NCBI GenBank assembly: GCA_020061585.1
Contig: JAGUXX010000145.1
Coordinates: 1 to 64,000, forward strand
DNA: 64,000 bases
Source of the DNA: Betaproteobacteria bacterium
GTDB lineage: Bacteria; Pseudomonadota; Gammaproteobacteria; Burkholderiales; Thiobacillaceae
Direction: 5' to 3'
Of the stretch, positions 8,722-17,776 are shown piece by piece. Position numbers and translations under genes: made by a program. Below the pieces are notes generated by a model. It was not told the origin of the DNA. It was given only the letters and a program-made list of their open reading frames with translations, and made no database searches. Every line of letters starts with the position of its first letter. Positions within the stretch are counted from its first letter, which is position 1.

Positions 8722-10233
8722 ATGATGTCCCCTGCGAACACTGCTTGGGTCAAAGCTGCATTGGTATTGGTCGGCCTATGGCTGGGCCTTGTTTTAATCC
8801 TGCATCCTTCGTTCCAGAATATGGCGGCAATCTGGGGTGGGTCCACTGACACCTACTCCTATGGCTATGTCATTCTGCCTATCAGTCTCTGGCTATTGTG
8901 GCGCGAGCGGCATTATCTGATGAGGATACAAGCTGCTCCAGACTGGCGTGCTCTTATATTGGTATTCGCATTCGCCATGATCTGGTTACTGGCGCGCATC
9001 TCTGGCGTCCAGGTTCTGGAGCAATATGCATTTGTGGCAATTGCAATTTCCTTGGTGCCTCTCAGCTTTGGCTGGGCCTGGTTCCAGCATGCACTGTTCC
9101 CATTTCTGTTTCTGTTGGTCATGGTGCCAAATGGGGACTTTCTTCTTCCTTCGTTGATAGAGTACACGGCAGACTTTACGACTTTCTTTGTACAGGCCGC
9201 GGGGGTGCCCATTTTCAGAGATGGCCCTTATCTTTCGTTGCCCACGGGTGAATGGCAGGTAGTTGAGGCCTGCGGAGGGCTAAGGTACCTGACAGCATCG
9301 ATTACGCTAGGCCTTTTGTACGCCTATCTGACCTACCGTACGTTTTGGAAACGGCTCGCTTTCTCGGTTGCCATCATAGTCGCGGCCCTGCTTGCCAACG
9401 GTTTGAGAGCTGTCATGATTGTTTTGGTAGGCCATTACTCGAATATGACGATGATGATCGGCGAGGATCATATCTGGTTTGGTTGGGGCTGGTACGGGGT
9501 CGTGATCCTGACAATGTTCTGGATAGGCTCTTTTTGGCGGGAGGACCCGGAGCCATTGCCTTCTTCAGGTGTAAATGTAGTCGAACCGCGTTCCTCGGTG
9601 GCGGTCGCTGTGGTGGCACTGGCTGGACTGGCTTTGTTTCCCCTATGGGAAAACAGCATGACCGAGCGAACCGGCACCATCCCGGCCCTGAACGCGCCAG
9701 GAGCAAAAGCCGAATGGATAAGCCTCGGTGATCCATTTTCCGACTGGGCGCCTAATTGGACCAACCCGGATACCGTCCTCAAATCCTATTATGAGAAACA
9801 ATCCGGGCCCGTCATGCTGTACGTTGCTTACTACGCCCACCAGAGAGAGAACGCTGAGCTGACCAGCCATAACAACCAGCTTCACAGGGCCTTGCGGGGG
9901 ACATGGCAGTTTGTCAGTCAAATGCCGCGAACCATTTCCGCCGATCATGCAGACATGGAAGTCATGGAAGTCAGGTTGCGCGATCCAGCATCCAGAAACC
10001 GTATGCTGGTGTGGCAGTGGTATCAGCTCGATGACCAGCAGACCGCGAATTTTTTCCGGGCAAAAACGAAGCTCATCGTCAGCCTGCTCCTCGGCAAGCA
10101 GGATGCTGGCGCGACCGTAGTGCTAGCCACGCCCTACTCCGAATCCGAACCTGACCCCGACGCCCGTTTGAAGGATTTTCTCGCGGCCTATTCGGGAGAT
10201 ATCCGGCGTATGCTTGCGGAGGAGAATCACTGA
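8722..10233 (+). CDS. xrtA: Exosortase A fused to EpsI domain
   Basis: 503 residues. Residues 1-275 form the polytopic exosortase, with about eight membrane segments and the catalytic triad Cys184 (E-A-C-G-G-L-R-Y), Arg229 (N-G-L-R-A-V) and His250 (D-H-I-W-F-G-W). The C-terminal ~210 residues are a soluble EpsI-type domain (W-I-S-L-G-D-P-F-S-D-W start, V-M-L-Y-V-A-Y-Y core). This is the EpsH/XrtA family, a membrane transpeptidase-like protease that cleaves PEP-CTERM sorting signals and is tied to exopolysaccharide production. It is convergent with the acyl-CoA ligase. The gene is more AT-rich than prlC or ahcY. No PEP-CTERM substrate is seen in the window. Confidence 0.95.
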   Translation: MMSPANTAWVKAALVLVGLWLGLVLILHPSFQNMAAIWGGSTDTYSYGYVILPISLWLLWRERHYLMRIQAAPDWRALILVFAFAMIWLLARISGVQVLEQYAFVAIAISLVPLSFGWAWFQHALFPFLFLLVMVPNGDFLLPSLIEYTADFTTFFVQAAGVPIFRDGPYLSLPTGEWQVVEACGGLRYLTASITLGLLYAYLTYRTFWKRLAFSVAIIVAALLANGLRAVMIVLVGHYSNMTMMIGEDHIWFGWGWYGVVILTMFWIGSFWREDPEPLPSSGVNVVEPRSSVAVAVVALAGLALFPLWENSMTERTGTIPALNAPGAKAEWISLGDPFSDWAPNWTNPDTVLKSYYEKQSGPVMLYVAYYAHQRENAELTSHNNQLHRALRGTWQFVSQMPRTISADHADMEVMEVRLRDPASRNRMLVWQWYQLDDQQTANFFRAKTKLIVSLLLGKQDAGATVVLATPYSESEPDPDARLKDFLAAYSGDIRRMLAEENH

Positions 10234-10328
10234 AAACTTATCCCGCGTGCCGCATCGTCACGCCGGGATGTTTTCCCAAGTGTCACGGCCGCATCAACCG
10301 CGGGTCGGCTTGGCGCCTTGGAGCGCAG

Positions 10329-11903
10329 TTAAACGACATAAAGGTCGCCCAGTTCCCCAGCGATGCGTTTGCGGTCGATCTTGCCATTGGGATTGCGGGG
10401 CAAAGGCATCGCGCGCACTTCCACATGGCCGGGCACCATGAAGGCGGGCAATTTCTGCTTGCACAGGTTCAACAGCGTTTCGCCCACGCCCTCCGTCATG
10501 TCCGCGTAGACCACCAGGGCCACCACCTGGCCCAGGGTGGGGTGGGAAACCCCGGTGGCGGCAACTTCCTTCACCAGGCCGGTAGCGTAGACCACTTCCT
10601 CCACCTCGGAGGGACTGACCCGGTAACCGGAAGTCTTGATCATCTCGTCCCGGCGGCCGACGAAATAGAGGAAACCTTCCTCGTCCATCTTCACCGTATC
10701 GCCGGACCAGACAGCCAGCTCCGGAATCACCAGACCCGACAATTGGCCGGGAGTGGGCTTGTAACGCTCGGCGGTCTTTTCCGGGTCGTTCCAGTACCCC
10801 AGGGCCACATGGACGCCACGGTGCACCAATTCCCCTTCTTCACCAGGCGCACAGTGACTGCCGTCTTCTCGCACCACCAGGATTTCCGCGTTGGGGATGG
10901 CCTTGCCCATGGAGTCCGGGCGGAGGTCCACTTCCTCGGGAGGCAGGTAGGTGGAACGAAAGGCCTCCGTCAGACCGTACATCAAATAGGGCTTGGTTTT
11001 CGGTAGTCGAGCCCGCAGCGCGTCCAGGGTCGGGCGTGGCATGTGACCGCCGGAGTTGGTGATGTAACGCAGGTGCTCGGTCACCCCCTCGGGCCAGTCC
11101 AGTTGGGCCAGTTGCACCCACAAAGGTGGCACGGCGGCCAGGCCGTTGATCTTTTCGCGTTCTACGGCGCGGATCACGTCGCGGGGCAGCAGATAGTTCA
11201 TGAGCACCGCGCAGGCTCCCACTCGAAAGGCGGTGGTGAGCTGGGACAGGCCATAGTCGAAAGACAAGGGCAGCACCGACAGGATGCGGTCTTCCGGCGT
11301 GTTTTCCAGGTACTGGGAGACGCTTTCCGCGCCGGCCACCAGATTGCGGTGGGACAGCACCACGCCCTTGGGGCGGCCGGTGCTGCCGGAAGTGTAGAGG
11401 ATGGCCGCCATGTCGTGGTCGATGACCCGATGGGGCGAGGCCGCCGGCGCGTGATCTCGGTCCGACCAGCGGGCCAGGGCAAGGCCATCCACCGACTCCA
11501 CCTCCTTGTCCCCCACCAGCACCACTGTGCGCAGGTCCCGACAGTGGGCAAGGTTGTCCCGCAGCGGGGCCAGTCGTTCAGGCGAGGTGACCAGGATGCG
11601 CACATTACAGTCCTGCAGGATGTGGCCGACCTGTTCGGGTTTCAGCAGCGGGTTCACCGGCACGAACACCCCGCCGGCGGCGGCCGCGCCAAACAGAGCC
11701 GTGACTGTGTCGATACGCTTGTCCAGGTAGACGGCCACCCGCTCGTGGCGCTCCAGGCCCAAGTGCAGGTAATAGCGTACCACCTGATTTAACACAGCAT
11801 CCAGAGCCGCGTAGTCCAGTACGGTTTTCCCCTCCTGCAAGGCAGGGCGATCAGGATGTGCGGCAGCGCTTTGGGTGATGAGTTGGTGAATGAGCTGGGT
11901 CAT
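10329..11903 (-). CDS. Acyl-CoA ligase (AMP-forming), exosortase A system-associated (TIGR03098-like)
   Basis: 524 residues with the full adenylate-forming core. The P-loop T-S-G-S-T-G-R-P-K-G is at 171-180, followed by Y-G-L-T-E-A (A5), the W-S-G-D-T-V ... G-R-R-D-E-M-I-K-T-S-G-Y-R-V hinge (A7/A8), and a C-terminal catalytic lysine in N-P-N-G-K-I-D (A10). It would activate a carboxylic acid as an acyl-adenylate and load it on CoA or on one of the two nearby ACPs. Its start overlaps the stop of the upstream gene by four bases (ATGA), so it is translated with the 11900-12829 gene and the hydrolases. The acid substrate is unknown. Confidence 0.93.
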   Translation of the reverse strand: MTQLIHQLITQSAAAHPDRPALQEGKTVLDYAALDAVLNQVVRYYLHLGLERHERVAVYLDKRIDTVTALFGAAAAGGVFVPVNPLLKPEQVGHILQDCNVRILVTSPERLAPLRDNLAHCRDLRTVVLVGDKEVESVDGLALARWSDRDHAPAASPHRVIDHDMAAILYTSGSTGRPKGVVLSHRNLVAGAESVSQYLENTPEDRILSVLPLSFDYGLSQLTTAFRVGACAVLMNYLLPRDVIRAVEREKINGLAAVPPLWVQLAQLDWPEGVTEHLRYITNSGGHMPRPTLDALRARLPKTKPYLMYGLTEAFRSTYLPPEEVDLRPDSMGKAIPNAEILVVREDGSHCAPGEEGELVHRGVHVALGYWNDPEKTAERYKPTPGQLSGLVIPELAVWSGDTVKMDEEGFLYFVGRRDEMIKTSGYRVSPSEVEEVVYATGLVKEVAATGVSHPTLGQVVALVVYADMTEGVGETLLNLCKQKLPAFMVPGHVEVRAMPLPRNPNGKIDRKRIAGELGDLYVV

Positions 11904-12829
11904 GGCTTAGTGGCAGGGGGATCTGGGCAGAAACGACAATAGGGGTTGGTCTCGTTGCCGATACTGGCGGGGGGGGATACGCTTTCCTGGACGACGGGTG
12001 CGGATTCGAGGGCGGCGTCCTTGGTCAGACCGCCCTGTTGCGGCACCGGACTTTCCGACGGAACAGGGGCTGGCATTTCGGAAGCGGCGACGGGAGCCGG
12101 TTCAGGGTCGGGGATGTCAGGCTCCCTCCCCGTCAGCGCCTTGTAGCGGCGGACGAGGCTTTTCTTTTTGCCGAATAGCTTCAGCGCCTCCAGGGTGGCA
12201 GCCTCGGCCTCCGGCCTTTTCTTCAAGGCGATAAGCGCGTCGATCAGTGTGATATGGGTGGCTTCGATCTCCGGGGCCACGGCGATAACTTCCGCCGCGG
12301 TGACGGCCGCCAGAGCGTATTTCTTGGATTCCAGCTGGGCTGCGGCCAGATCGCCCCGGACCTTGTTCAGATAGGACCAGCGGTTGTTCTTGCTTTTGGC
12401 TTCACGGAGAGAGTAATGGATCGCCCCGATCCACTTATTCAGGTATTTCGCCCTTTTGTTCGTATTGGTGGCGGTGAGGTAGCGCACACGACTCAGCTCT
12501 CCCCAGCAGTAGTGGTGAAACCATCCGGCATTGATGCTGGTCCCTTCAATATAAAGCATCGGGTAGTTGCTCATCTGAGGCCCCGCACCCTTTGGAAAGG
12601 TGCCATCAGGCATTCCCCAGTGGTTACCGGTGGCACGCCCCATACCGATGACCAAGCAGGCCGGTTCCATGGCAATGACTTCATTGACGGTCATTATCTG
12701 GCCTTCTACCATCGTCTTGGTAAGCACAGGGACAAACAGGTTCTTGTCCACAGGCGGACCTTGGTTGATTCCGGTGGCCCAAGCAGTCCAGGACAGGGTG
12801 ACGAGTAACAGGCTGACTGGAAATCTCAT
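11900..12829 (-). CDS. Secreted hypothetical protein with TPR-like helices and C-terminal cysteines
   Basis: 309 residues beginning with a signal peptide (M-R-F-P-V-S-L-L-L-V-T-L-S-W-T-A-W-A). The N-terminal half has conserved-looking aromatic and cysteine positions (W-F-H-H-Y-C-W-G-E-L). A helical segment around residues 130-220 resembles tetratricopeptide helices (alternating A/L/Y). A proline-rich linker follows, and the tail reads N-P-Y-C-R-F-C-P. I do not recognise a named family. AAAGGA eight bases before the ATG supports the start at 12829; an upstream in-frame start at 12847 is less likely. It lies in one transcription unit with hydrolase 1 and the acyl-CoA ligase, suggesting a periplasmic helper of that pathway. 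Confidence 0.7.
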   Translation of the reverse strand: MRFPVSLLLVTLSWTAWATGINQGPPVDKNLFVPVLTKTMVEGQIMTVNEVIAMEPACLVIGMGRATGNHWGMPDGTFPKGAGPQMSNYPMLYIEGTSINAGWFHHYCWGELSRVRYLTATNTNKRAKYLNKWIGAIHYSLREAKSKNNRWSYLNKVRGDLAAAQLESKKYALAAVTAAEVIAVAPEIEATHITLIDALIALKKRPEAEAATLEALKLFGKKKSLVRRYKALTGREPDIPDPEPAPVAASEMPAPVPSESPVPQQGGLTKDAALESAPVVQESVSPPASIGNETNPYCRFCPDPPATKP

Positions 12830-12914
12830 TTCCCGGGTCCTTTGCACGAATGTAACGGTAACTGAGCGGATAAACCAAAGAGAAGGGCAAGCTGCGGCCC
12901 GACAGCAGCGTGCG

Positions 12915-13772
12915 TCACTCCTTGAGCCATTTCAGAGCCGTGGCGATCTGCTCGGTTCTGGCGGCAATCGTGGAAAAGGCCTGGTCCGCATCCGGGAAAT
13001 CCACCCGAGTAAGATTCAATCGCTTGATGGTATCTTGCCATTCGGGAGAAGCCTTCAGCAGTTCATCGAACTCCTTGCTCACCATGCTTTGTCCGCTCAT
13101 CTGGAGCAGCACACGCCCATTGAACTTCCGTGCCCCCTCCAGCATGAGTAACGGAAAGGGAGCGTTACCGGTGGAGGCCGACTGCCCCACGTTGACGTCA
13201 GTCTGTTGATGGGCCCGCCTAACGGTTGTCAGAGCGCCTCCAAGGGCTTTGAACGGATTGAGGCGGAAGCTGAACAGCTTCTTCCAGAAGGATTTGTCCT
13301 GTAGCCGCTGGAGGTAATAGTGCTTCACCACCACCTTGGCATGGGTGGCTTCGTTGTGCACGAAGGGATTACCCAGGATCAGGCCTTTGACCTTGGGATG
13401 CTTGGGGCCATGGATCAGAGCCGCCGATGAAGCGTCGCAACCGCCCCAGAGCACGACTTCCTCGACACCGGGGGCCTGGGCCAGAAAGGTGTCGATGGCG
13501 GCATTCAAATCTGGAGCGATATCCAGGAATCCCTTGTAGTCCCCAGCCCCGTCTCCCAGCCCACGGTAATCGAAACGCATGACCGGAAAACCCTCGTCAG
13601 CAAGACTACGAGCCATCTGCACCAGTTGACGGCAGCAGCCTCCACGGTACTGTGGGCCACCAGCCACGATAGCCAGCACGCCCCGGGTGCGCGGGGTTTC
13701 TGGGACATGAACGATACCGATGAGGGTATCCCCCTGGCAGGAAAAGGAGACGGGGATTTCCTGGACGTTCAT
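12915..13772 (-). CDS. Hydrolase 1, exosortase A system-associated (TIGR03100-like)
   Basis: 285 residues with an alpha/beta-hydrolase fold. An early oxyanion-type loop (V-A-G-G-P-Q-Y-R-G-G) and R-F-D-Y-R-G-L-G-D are visible. The nucleophile elbow reads W-G-G-C-D-A-S-S, which places Cys at the usual Ser position. A late aspartate/histidine pair is not obvious. The substrate is unknown; a thioesterase or acyltransferase on the carrier-bound intermediate is plausible. Its start overlaps the end of hydrolase 2 by four bases, so the two are translationally coupled. Confidence 0.88.
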   Translation of the reverse strand: MNVQEIPVSFSCQGDTLIGIVHVPETPRTRGVLAIVAGGPQYRGGCCRQLVQMARSLADEGFPVMRFDYRGLGDGAGDYKGFLDIAPDLNAAIDTFLAQAPGVEEVVLWGGCDASSAALIHGPKHPKVKGLILGNPFVHNEATHAKVVVKHYYLQRLQDKSFWKKLFSFRLNPFKALGGALTTVRRAHQQTDVNVGQSASTGNAPFPLLMLEGARKFNGRVLLQMSGQSMVSKEFDELLKASPEWQDTIKRLNLTRVDFPDADQAFSTIAARTEQIATALKWLKE

Positions 13773-14596
13773 GCCGCCTCCTGCAAGTGAGCGGAGGTCA
13801 GGCTTACCAGTTCCGGCACATCATCCCGCTTGTGCAACTGCCAGATGGGCGGGCCGGTGAAGGGTATGGCGCTCACTTGGCAGCCTTGTTCAGTGAGTTG
13901 CTGCATACCCTTCTGGCTGGCCGGAGTCAGAGGCTTTCCGGCCTGGCCCACCTGCTCGAACCAGTCCACCCGCAGGCCGGAGAGCCGGGTGAGCAGAGCC
14001 AACTTGGTGCCGTCAAGGTCCCGAGCCAGGGGGCCGGCAATGGGGTAGCCCGCCACTTCCAGAGTCTGGCCCGCCGCCAGAGCAACCCGCATCTCGTCCG
14101 TGGTTTCCGGGGGCAGGTTGCGATCCATGAGGAATGCTACCCGCAGGCGCAGGTATTGGGTGAAATACTGCCTGCCATCCTGAACTGGCTGCCAGAGCAG
14201 CAGTCGATTGAAACGCCCCGGCGCCTGGTTGGCCACATCCGTGGCCAACAAGGCGCCCAGACGCAAGCCCCACAGGCCGACGGGTGCGTTGGCACGCTGG
14301 GCAAGCCATTCAGCGGCGGTCAGAGTGTCCTTGACCCAGATGTCCCAGGTAGCCTGATCCAAGTTGCCGCTGCTGTCTCCCGTGCCGTAGGGGTCGAGCA
14401 GCAGGCAGGCGATGCCTTGCTGACAAAGGGCACGGGCCTGCTGGGCTACCGTGGCCCGGCAACGGTTCATTTCTTCAGCGAAAGGGGGCAGGTAGACGAA
14501 AGCCTGGCGGGCCTGCCCGTGGGCAGGCAGGTAGAGGGCAAATACCAGGCCGGCAGAGCCTTGAAGAAACAACGGTACAGGCTGGGAGATAGCCAT
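13769..14596 (-). CDS. Hydrolase 2, exosortase A system-associated (TIGR03101-like)
   Basis: 275 residues, alpha/beta-hydrolase fold, with Y-L-P-P-F-A-E-E-M-N-R-C near the N-terminus and L-D-P-Y-G-T-G-D-S-S-G strand/turn. The elbow where GxSxG is expected reads W-G-L-R-L-G, with Arg in place of the nucleophile. It may therefore be a non-hydrolytic partner of hydrolase 1 or use other residues. It starts three bases after the stop of the second ACP gene, so ACP, hydrolase 2, hydrolase 1, the secreted protein and the ligase look like one operon. Confidence 0.88.
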   Translation of the reverse strand: MAISQPVPLFLQGSAGLVFALYLPAHGQARQAFVYLPPFAEEMNRCRATVAQQARALCQQGIACLLLDPYGTGDSSGNLDQATWDIWVKDTLTAAEWLAQRANAPVGLWGLRLGALLATDVANQAPGRFNRLLLWQPVQDGRQYFTQYLRLRVAFLMDRNLPPETTDEMRVALAAGQTLEVAGYPIAGPLARDLDGTKLALLTRLSGLRVDWFEQVGQAGKPLTPASQKGMQQLTEQGCQVSAIPFTGPPIWQLHKRDDVPELVSLTSAHLQEAA

Positions 14597-14599
14597 GGA

Positions 14600-14845
14600 T
14601 CAGGCCATCTTGGTCTGGATGAAATCCGCCAGGGAACCCACGCTCTGGAAAATTTCTTCGCTGATTTCCGTGTCGCCAACCTCGCACCCAAGGGTTTCCT
14701 CGATGCCGGTGACGATGCCAACCACGGTCAGGGAGTTGAATTCGGGAAAGGCGCCCATCAGTGGAGAGTCGGCGGTGAGTTGGTCGGCGCGGGCGCCCAA
14801 CTGCAGAACGTTGCGGAGCAGGTCAATGGCGATGTCTAAGGAGTT
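14600..14845 (-). CDS. Acyl carrier protein, exosortase A-associated (second copy)
   Basis: 81 residues from the internal ATG (M-N-S-L-D-I-A). This start gives the normal ACP length; a longer TTG start at 14920 overlaps the upstream gene and is unlikely. The attachment site reads P-E-F-N-S-L-T-V, so the usual Asp before the serine is Asn. The serine itself is present, and similar variants exist in this subfamily. It is the first gene of the hydrolase/ligase unit and is preceded by the glycosyltransferase block, from which it is separated by about 70 bases. Confidence 0.85.
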   Translation of the reverse strand, partial: NSLDIAIDLLRNVLQLGARADQLTADSPLMGAFPEFNSLTVVGIVTGIEETLGCEVGDTEISEEIFQSVGSLADFIQTKMA

Positions 14846-14916
14846 CATGGCTTTTGATAAACTGATATCAGTAAATGACGGTGTTGTAGGGGCTGCACAA
14901 TTGCCGGCGAGAAATT

Positions 14917-15954
14917 TCAACCAACTTTCATCTTAATATACTTGATGACAAATGATTTCAAGAGCGATAGCGAGGGTGGCGCTATGGTTATTGCCACTTT
15001 CATGAATCTCCGGGCCTCTGTCTTCAAGTTATCATCCAGGAGCCGACAACCACATTGCCAAAAGAGATAACCAGCCGCCCTTTTTCTTAGTATGATTTTC
15101 TCTCCGACAGTTAAATGGTGTGCCGCCTCCAGGCGTTTGATGAACAGGATACGCTGATCACAGTTGATTACTGTTTTCTCGCTTGAATTTCCCGAGTAAG
15201 TATTGTTGGTATGAAAATAATATTCGTGATGAATGCTGTTGATAAAAGCCATGCGCGCCCCTGATTTGATCAGATCAAATCTGAACTTGTAGTCCTCAAA
15301 TATAGCCAGACATTCATCGAATCTGATATTTGCGCAGAATTTAGTACGTACCACGCTGGTGTGCAGCCATGGCAGTGTGTCGTGTTTTATGAAAAGCCTG
15401 ATGCTATGATGACCGTAAACTCTGCATCCAACCAGATCCTTTCCCAGCAATCTCCGCATGTCTTTGGAGTTGCTTTGGTAGACGGATTTTTCTACTACCA
15501 CGCCATCCTTGATTCTTTCAATATCAGAAAAAACAAGATCAATCTCCGGGTTTTGGACAAGAGATTCAATGGATTCGCTTAGATGCACAGGTTTGTATTT
15601 GTCGTCGCTATCCAAAAAAGCAATGTACTCGCCTTTTGCCGCATCCAGCCCACAATTTCTTGCGCCTGAAACACCCTTTGCCCTGTAGTTTTTGATTACC
15701 GTGATGACTGAAGGGTGCGATTCGGCGTATTTATTTAAAACATCGACCGAGCCATCTGTACTGCCATCGTCAATGCATAATATTTCGTAGTTTGTATATA
15801 TTTGGGATAAAACGCTATCCAATGCCGCGCCGACAAGCTTTTCTCTGTTGAATACAGGTATTATGACGGAAACCAATCCCCGGACAAAAATACCCGCAGC
15901 GGATCCTTGCATAACATTAGCCTGGCTTGTGTCGCTGTGCAATTCTTGGTACAT
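14917..15954 (-). CDS. Glycosyltransferase family 2
   Basis: 345 residues. The GT-A domain opens V-S-V-I-I-P-V-F-N-R, with the nucleotide-sugar site I-D-D-G-S-T-D-G-S and the metal-binding F-L-D-S-D-D-K. The C-terminal 130 residues are helical and basic. It transfers a sugar to a lipid-linked or growing glycan at the cytoplasmic membrane face. I chose the ATG at 15954, nine bases after the stop of the GH99-like gene; an upstream frame extension overlaps that gene and is unlikely. The gene is AT-rich compared with the XrtA core, suggesting transfer. Confidence 0.88.
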   Translation of the reverse strand: MYQELHSDTSQANVMQGSAAGIFVRGLVSVIIPVFNREKLVGAALDSVLSQIYTNYEILCIDDGSTDGSVDVLNKYAESHPSVITVIKNYRAKGVSGARNCGLDAAKGEYIAFLDSDDKYKPVHLSESIESLVQNPEIDLVFSDIERIKDGVVVEKSVYQSNSKDMRRLLGKDLVGCRVYGHHSIRLFIKHDTLPWLHTSVVRTKFCANIRFDECLAIFEDYKFRFDLIKSGARMAFINSIHHEYYFHTNNTYSGNSSEKTVINCDQRILFIKRLEAAHHLTVGEKIILRKRAAGYLFWQCGCRLLDDNLKTEARRFMKVAITIAPPSLSLLKSFVIKYIKMKVG

Positions 15955-15962
15955 GCTATTGC

Positions 15963-17045
15963 TCAATGATCGACATGAATTTCGTCCTTGATCGCTTGCA
16001 GGAAGCCGTGACCATACTTCAAGTCTGGTTCGAGGTGATTTCCTTCCGCCCATTCGTTCCATGACTTGAGGAACACCAGGCGATTTTGTATCGGTCGATC
16101 TTTGACCAAGTTAATAGCTTTGTTAAGTGCATCACGAAACAATTCCGGGGTTGCGTCCTTGAACACTAATCCGTTAACTCCGCTACGCGGCGTATTGTCC
16201 CAAGCATGGGTTACAGATGGATAACGGCTTTGATGTGCTTCTTTTGGCAGAAAATAAGGTATCGCCCGCTTGTAGTCCACAACCGTTGGCAGACGAAGCA
16301 GCCTGCAAAGCTTATTGTATATCAGCTTATGCGGAGTTCGCCAAGAACCCCATCCACGTATGGGGGGGTTGTTGTTGTAGATGGACGCATCATAGCCGTA
16401 ATCTTCCGGTTCTTTTCCGCCAGGCCTGTATATGCCGATTAAATGCAAGCCCGGAAGGCCGGCTCCTCTTGCCATGGATTGCCATCGCTCAACAGTTTGC
16501 CTTGGATCGGGAAAATCGAAAGGCTTCCATATTGCAAAAACAGGTTTACCGTCAATTCGAATGTATCTTTCATCATTGAACGCCGGCAGAATTTTTGCGA
16601 AATGGGAGTCATCGTCTGATGGGCCGGGATATTCTTGTTTTATCAAGATCCTTCCTGGCGAGCCATGCCAAATACCAGTCCATGTGTCATTCGCCCAACA
16701 CAAACAAAACGGAAAGTCAGGCTTGCCGCTTTTCAATACCTCCTGGAATGGCCTTTCAATTAGCTGACGCTCGTTGCCGAACCAGTAGTGGTAGTAGCAA
16801 AAACCTTCGATACCGTATTTTCGAGCCATTTCAGCTTGGGCATCTCGTATTTCCGGAACTCGCAAATCATAATAACCCAAGTCGGCAGGCACGTGTGGCT
16901 GATAGTGTCCCGGGAATAGTGGACGAGCCTTCCCCACGTTCGTCCACTCAGTGAAACCTTTGCCCCACCATGCATCATTCTCTGGAATAGGATGGTATTG
17001 CGGCAAGTAAAACGCAATAAGCCGTGCAATTTTATCTGTAGTCAT
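15963..17045 (-). CDS. GH99-like (WbsX family) polysaccharide protein
   Basis: 360 residues with the WbsX/GH99-like signature near the N-terminus: A-F-Y-L-P-Q-Y-H-P-I-P-E-N-D, W-W-G-K-G-F-T-E-W and G-F-C-Y-Y-H-Y-W-F. The C-terminal K-S-W-N-E-W-A-E-G-N completes the (beta/alpha)8-like catalytic face. These proteins are common in O-antigen and capsule clusters and are thought to process or build the repeat unit; the reaction is unsettled. It has no signal peptide, so it acts in the cytoplasm. It lies in tight series with the methyltransferase (8-base gap) and the GT2 gene. Confidence 0.88.
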   Translation of the reverse strand: MTTDKIARLIAFYLPQYHPIPENDAWWGKGFTEWTNVGKARPLFPGHYQPHVPADLGYYDLRVPEIRDAQAEMARKYGIEGFCYYHYWFGNERQLIERPFQEVLKSGKPDFPFCLCWANDTWTGIWHGSPGRILIKQEYPGPSDDDSHFAKILPAFNDERYIRIDGKPVFAIWKPFDFPDPRQTVERWQSMARGAGLPGLHLIGIYRPGGKEPEDYGYDASIYNNNPPIRGWGSWRTPHKLIYNKLCRLLRLPTVVDYKRAIPYFLPKEAHQSRYPSVTHAWDNTPRSGVNGLVFKDATPELFRDALNKAINLVKDRPIQNRLVFLKSWNEWAEGNHLEPDLKYGHGFLQAIKDEIHVDH

Positions 17046-17053
17046 CTGGTTTG

Positions 17054-17752
17054 CTATGTATGAGTCGCGTTGACCCGATCATCATTATTGGCGACTTTTT
17101 CCCCAACGTATGCGAATTGCCTATAGCGCATGTCTTCCAACTTGTTCATGAAAATGCGGTTTAGAAGCCCAAATTTCCATGGAAATCTTCCGCCATTGAT
17201 TCCGGTCAGCCCTCTTTTAACCAACCCCTTTTGACTAAACATATCTTCCATCGAACATTGCGTAAAGAAGCGAAGATGCGTTTTATCCATAACGCCCTCT
17301 TCTACGTAGCGCCATTGACAATTAATCAACAGGCTTTTGATAACCGGGTAGTAACGCATGTTTGGAATTGACGCAACCAGATACCCCCCCGGGGCAAGAT
17401 AACTTAAAATCTTATCCAGCGCCTCCCAGGGATTGACCAAGTGTTCCAATACGTCGTTCAGGACTATGCAGTCGAACCCGCCGGGAGAGAACGGAAGGTC
17501 ATCGCTCTCAATGTTGGCAAGAATGGCTTGATCCAGCCACGATGCCGCGACGGCCAAAGACTCGGAGAAAATATCTACCCCCGTGTAACAGACCGGGCGC
17601 AATTTTTTTATATACGCCCCAAAGCTGCCATTTCCACAGCCAATTTCAAGAATATTGGACACGCTATTCGGTATGAATTGCACCATTTCAGGCCTGGGGT
17701 TTTTGAAATAATCAATTGGCTTACCTATGTATTGCTCTGCGGTTGATGGCAT
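17054..17752 (-). CDS. Class I SAM-dependent methyltransferase
   Basis: 232 residues. Motif I reads I-L-E-I-G-C-G-N-G-S-F-G, the acidic end of strand 2 is Y-T-G-V-D-I-F, and the post-II region is F-D-C-I-V-L-N-D-V-L-E-H-L, as in UbiG-type methyltransferases. In this setting it probably methylates a sugar hydroxyl or caps the chain. It is in the same direction and close to its neighbours, and is AT-rich like them. Confidence 0.87.
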   Translation of the reverse strand: MPSTAEQYIGKPIDYFKNPRPEMVQFIPNSVSNILEIGCGNGSFGAYIKKLRPVCYTGVDIFSESLAVAASWLDQAILANIESDDLPFSPGGFDCIVLNDVLEHLVNPWEALDKILSYLAPGGYLVASIPNMRYYPVIKSLLINCQWRYVEEGVMDKTHLRFFTQCSMEDMFSQKGLVKRGLTGINGGRFPWKFGLLNRIFMNKLEDMRYRQFAYVGEKVANNDDRVNATHT

Positions 17753-17776
17753 TTCCCTTTACTCCATTGCTTTTGC

